Below are positions 20,334 through 22,513 of a DNA stretch of 22,513 bases, piece by piece; position 1 is the stretch's first letter, and each line of letters begins with the position of its first letter. Location of the stretch: contig DAOWLH010000049.1 in assembly GCA_030643515.1 (NCBI GenBank), forward strand, positions 1 to 22,513, given 5' to 3'. Under the pieces are notes generated by a model. That model was not told where the DNA came from. It saw nothing but the letters and a program-made list of their open reading frames with translations, and searched no databases. Position numbers and translations under genes: made by a program. Source of the DNA: Dehalococcoidia bacterium (GTDB lineage: Bacteria > Chloroflexota > Dehalococcoidia > Dehalococcoidales > DAOWLH01).

Positions 20334-21113
20334 ATGTCGAAGGGAGAAAGGAATAGATCCAAAAAAGAAAATAGAAGAGCAGAAACCGGGGAAATATCCA
20401 GGAGGCAGTTCCTGCAGGATGCGGGCCTGGTGATAGGCGGGGTTACCATAGGCTCTATGGCGCTGCTCAGCGCCTGTGGGCGCACGGGCGAGACGACGAC
20501 TGAACCCAGCCCGACAGGAACCACGATAGGGGGTATTATCTATAGCCCGGATACCCAGCGAACCAACCGCATACCACCGGGCCAGCACGAGACCGAGAGT
20601 TGGCCGGTGCTACAGGCTGGTGGCGTTCTTCAGATTGACCCGCAAGACTGGACATTTACGCTCTCCGGGCTGGTGGATGAGGAAAAAGTGTTGAGCTACT
20701 CCGAATTCATGGAACTGCCCAGGGTCAAAGTGCTTTCCGATGTCCACTGTGTTACCACATGGTCACGGTTGGATAACCTGTGGGAGGGGCCTGGTTCGCA
20801 GACGATTGCTGGCCTGGCCAATATCAAGCCCGAGGCTGGATTTGTTATCGTCAAGGCGTCCGGTGGTTTTACCGCCAACCTGACTCTGTCTGATTTTCTG
20901 CAAACGGACGTTATCTTTGCAGTTAAGCATGATGACCAGCCACTGTCAGCGGAGCATGGAGCGCCGGTGCGGCTGGTGGTGCCGCGACTATACTTCTGGA
21001 AGAGCGCCAAGTGGGTTACCGGCCTGGAGTTCACCGACGAGGACCGCCCCGGCTTCTGGGAATCAGTAGGCTATCATAACCGCGGAGACCCCTGGAAAGA
21101 GGAAAGGCATTAG
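20334..21113 (+). CDS. Tat-exported molybdopterin oxidoreductase, sulphite oxidase/MsrP-like, putative lipoprotein
   Basis: The protein has 259 residues. A basic N terminus leads to a Tat motif (SRRQFLQ, 22-28), a hydrophobic stretch and a good lipobox LSAC (Cys48), so the mature enzyme should be lipid-anchored on the outer face of the membrane. A Thr/Pro/Gly linker follows. The catalytic domain (~85-259) has the sulphite-oxidase fold motif DVHCVTTWSR, where Cys139 should ligate Mo, and GAPVRLVVPRLYFWKSAKWV near the C terminus. It is shorter than E. coli MsrP (~330) and has no b-type cytochrome partner (MsrQ) beside it. The substrate (methionine sulphoxide, sulphite or other) is unknown. GGAGGGGA (20323-20330) supports the start. 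Confidence 0.87.
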   Translation: MSKGERNRSKKENRRAETGEISRRQFLQDAGLVIGGVTIGSMALLSACGRTGETTTEPSPTGTTIGGIIYSPDTQRTNRIPPGQHETESWPVLQAGGVLQIDPQDWTFTLSGLVDEEKVLSYSEFMELPRVKVLSDVHCVTTWSRLDNLWEGPGSQTIAGLANIKPEAGFVIVKASGGFTANLTLSDFLQTDVIFAVKHDDQPLSAEHGAPVRLVVPRLYFWKSAKWVTGLEFTDEDRPGFWESVGYHNRGDPWKEERH

Positions 21114-21143
21114 TTCTAGCTTTCTTTTTGACATCACGATCAA

Positions 21144-21174
21144 AAGGGGCACCGCTTCGCGATCTGTGCCCCTT
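21144..21174. terminator. Bidirectional intrinsic terminator between convergent genes
   Basis: AAGGGGCAC (21144-21152) and GTGCCCCTT (21166-21174) form a perfect 9-bp GC-rich stem, with a small CGC/GCG inner stem in the 13-base loop. Read on the minus strand the stem ends in CCCCTTTTGA, a short U-run that suits the ABC transporter operon ending at 21219. Read on the plus strand it lies 30 bases after the MsrP-like stop but has few Us after it. Confidence 0.75.
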
Positions 21175-21218
21175 AACTTCATTGGGTTAAATTAGGATTA
21201 AGCCGGGTAACGATATAG

Positions 21219-22070
21219 TTAATCGCACGACTGCTGTCCGGCCTTAAACTCGGCCGTGCTGAGCAGCACAGTGTCATCAGCGAATTGTTCTCCGCTGGCT
21301 CGCTCAAAGGCGGTTACCAGGTCGCCGACGGTGAGGTCGCGTCTCTGCTCGTGATTAAGGTCAACTATGATTCTGCCTTTGTGCATCATTATCAACCTGT
21401 TGCCGTAGCGCAGAGCCAGCTCCATGTTATGGGTGACCATTATTGTGGTCATCTTGTCCCTGGTGACAATCATTTCCGTTAGCTCAAGCACTATTCGGGC
21501 TGTCTTGGGATCCAGAGTAGCCGTGTGTTCATCGAGCAGAAGCAGGGAAGGTTTACTTATGGTAGCCATCACCAGGGCCAGGGCCTGTCTTTGCCCGCCG
21601 GAAAGCGTTCCCACTGAGGCGGTTAGCCTGTCTTCGAGCCCCAAACCCAGTGGTGCCAGTGCAGCACGGAAGAGTTCCCTTCGCCGTTTGGTAATGGCTA
21701 TCCTTAGCCCGCGTGCCTGCCCTCGCAGTATGGCCAGCGACATGTTTTCAGCTATGGTCATTTTGGCAGCGGTACCTATGTGGGGGTCCTGGTAGACCCG
21801 GCCGACATACTGGGCATGCCTGTGTTCGCTGAGGTTGGCAATATCCTTGCCGTTAATGATAATCTTGCCCCCTCTTTCTGGCGGGAATATACCGGCAATG
21901 ACATTAAGCAGCGTCGTTTTCCCGGCGCCATTGCTACCGATGACGGTAATAAAATCTTCAGCCCTAACATCCAGCCTGGCATTGTCCAGTGCTCTGACCT
22001 CATCGATTGTGCCTCTGGAAAATACCTTGCTTACGCCATGGAGTTGCAGCAGGGTGCTATTTCCGCTCAT
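21219..22070 (-). CDS. ABC transporter ATP-binding protein (TrpX/BMP-type importer)
   Basis: This 283-residue ATPase powers the importer whose permease gene lies directly upstream. It has Walker A GSNGAGKT (45-52), Q-loop Gln94 in VYQDPHIG, signature LSGGQRQ (156-162), Walker B LLLLDE (176-181), a D-loop (TATLDPKT) and H-loop His214 (MVTHN). All catalytic residues are intact. Phrases such as YVGRVYQDPHIGTAAKMTIAENM and LLLLDEHTATLDPKTA are those of the COG1101 ATPase group that pairs with COG4120 permeases. I chose ATG 22070 (MSGNSTLLQL) because GAGGG lies 8 bases upstream and it leaves an 11-base gap after the permease. A start at 22109 would overlap the permease by 28 bases. A terminator follows at 21144-21174. 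Confidence 0.93.
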   Translation of the reverse strand: MSGNSTLLQLHGVSKVFSRGTIDEVRALDNARLDVRAEDFITVIGSNGAGKTTLLNVIAGIFPPERGGKIIINGKDIANLSEHRHAQYVGRVYQDPHIGTAAKMTIAENMSLAILRGQARGLRIAITKRRRELFRAALAPLGLGLEDRLTASVGTLSGGQRQALALVMATISKPSLLLLDEHTATLDPKTARIVLELTEMIVTRDKMTTIMVTHNMELALRYGNRLIMMHKGRIIVDLNHEQRRDLTVGDLVTAFERASGEQFADDTVLLSTAEFKAGQQSCD

Positions 22071-22081
22071 AAAAATACCCT

Positions 22082-22513
22082 CTACATCCTCGCTGATGGT
22101 GGTACCCACTCATGTCGCATCTTTTTCCGTATATATGGTATAGCCAAAACGACGACTACCAGCAGCGCCGTAATCAACTTCAAATTGGTCGGTGGTAGCC
22201 CCAATCTTAGGGCAATACCCAAAAATAGGCGATAGGCAAATGCACCGCCCACCACCGCCAGTAGGATAGTGGTAATACCACGTGGCCTGAATATTCCCTC
22301 ACCGATTATTACTGATGCCAGGCCCAATACAATCATACCTATTCCCATACCCACATCAGTGAACCCCTGATTTTGGGCTATCAGGGCGCCGGCGAGGGCA
22401 ACGAGCCCGTTAGAGATGGAAACCCCTAGAATAGTAGTCAGATTGGTGTCACCACCCAGACCGCGCACCATTTGCTCATTGTTGCCCGTTGCCCTTAGTA
22501 CCAGACCAATATC
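22082..22513 (-). CDS. ABC transporter permease (TrpX/COG4120-type), 3' part; gene continues past window
   Basis: These are the last 143 residues of an integral membrane permease. The frame is open to the window edge. The segment LRATGNNEQMVRGLGGDTNLTTILGVSISNGLVALAGALIAQNQGFTDVGMGIGMIVLGLASVIIGE is typical of the permeases related to the branched-chain/BMP family that accompany tryptophan/tyrosine (TrpXYZ) and other 'uncharacterised' binding proteins. Hydrophobic helices cover ~28-45, ~52-74, ~80-100 and ~112-128, and a basic cytoplasmic tail ends the chain. The binding protein is presumably further upstream, outside the window. The substrate is unknown. Confidence 0.88.
   Translation of the reverse strand, partial: DIGLVLRATGNNEQMVRGLGGDTNLTTILGVSISNGLVALAGALIAQNQGFTDVGMGIGMIVLGLASVIIGEGIFRPRGITTILLAVVGGAFAYRLFLGIALRLGLPPTNLKLITALLVVVVLAIPYIRKKMRHEWVPPSARM

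Noticed and set aside
1..22513. Search for insertion sequences, integrases, att sites or phage genes
   Set aside because: No transposase or integrase motifs and no long flanking repeats were seen. All gene blocks look chromosomal.

Overview
The window reads as a bacterial chromosome segment, most likely from an anaerobic Chloroflexota of the Dehalococcoidia type. That placement is inferred from gene content (archaeal-flavoured aro enzymes, a giant BcrA/HgdC-type activase, paired zinc-ribbon and RRM proteins, exported molybdoenzymes that carry lipid anchors). No rRNA or other phylogenetic marker is present. Base composition is moderately GC-rich in genes. The one markedly AT-rich stretch is about 10,520-10,850. 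I saw no transposase, phage gene, tRNA or CRISPR array.

Region 1 (1-6658, + strand) is a tightly packed aromatic amino acid operon: aroB (3' end only), aroD, an aroE-aroK fusion, aroA, aroC, pheA (chorismate mutase-prephenate dehydratase-ACT) and tyrA. Most junctions are ATGA overlaps or gaps of a few bases. From dehydroquinate onward it encodes every step to phenylpyruvate and 4-hydroxyphenylpyruvate. DAHP synthase must lie outside the window, probably upstream.

Region 2 (6674-10515) holds small and housekeeping-like genes: a glutaredoxin (-), a MOFRL-type glycerate 2-kinase (+), a zinc-ribbon/OB-fold protein (+), a small SH3-like protein (+), an RRM RNA-binding protein (-) and a double zinc-ribbon protein (-). 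Several have recognisable sigma-70-like promoters. A perfect 15-bp hairpin lies between the last two genes. A 334-base gene-free stretch follows.

Region 3 (10850-21113) is a redox region. It holds a 1369-residue two-ATPase-domain acyl-CoA dehydratase activase-like protein, a minimal napA-napB pair (Tat-exported molybdoenzyme plus lipoprotein-like dihaem cytochrome), a divergent small two-helix membrane protein, a double-CDGSH iron-sulphur protein, a DUF2157-like polytopic membrane protein and a Tat-exported lipoprotein of the sulphite-oxidase/MsrP fold. Much of it concerns Fe-S, haem or molybdopterin chemistry at the cell surface. No quinol-oxidising partner (NapC, NapGH, MsrQ) is encoded here.

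Region 4 (21144-22513, - strand) starts at a bidirectional terminator. It carries the ATPase and the 3' part of the permease of a TrpX/BMP-type ABC importer whose operon continues beyond the window.
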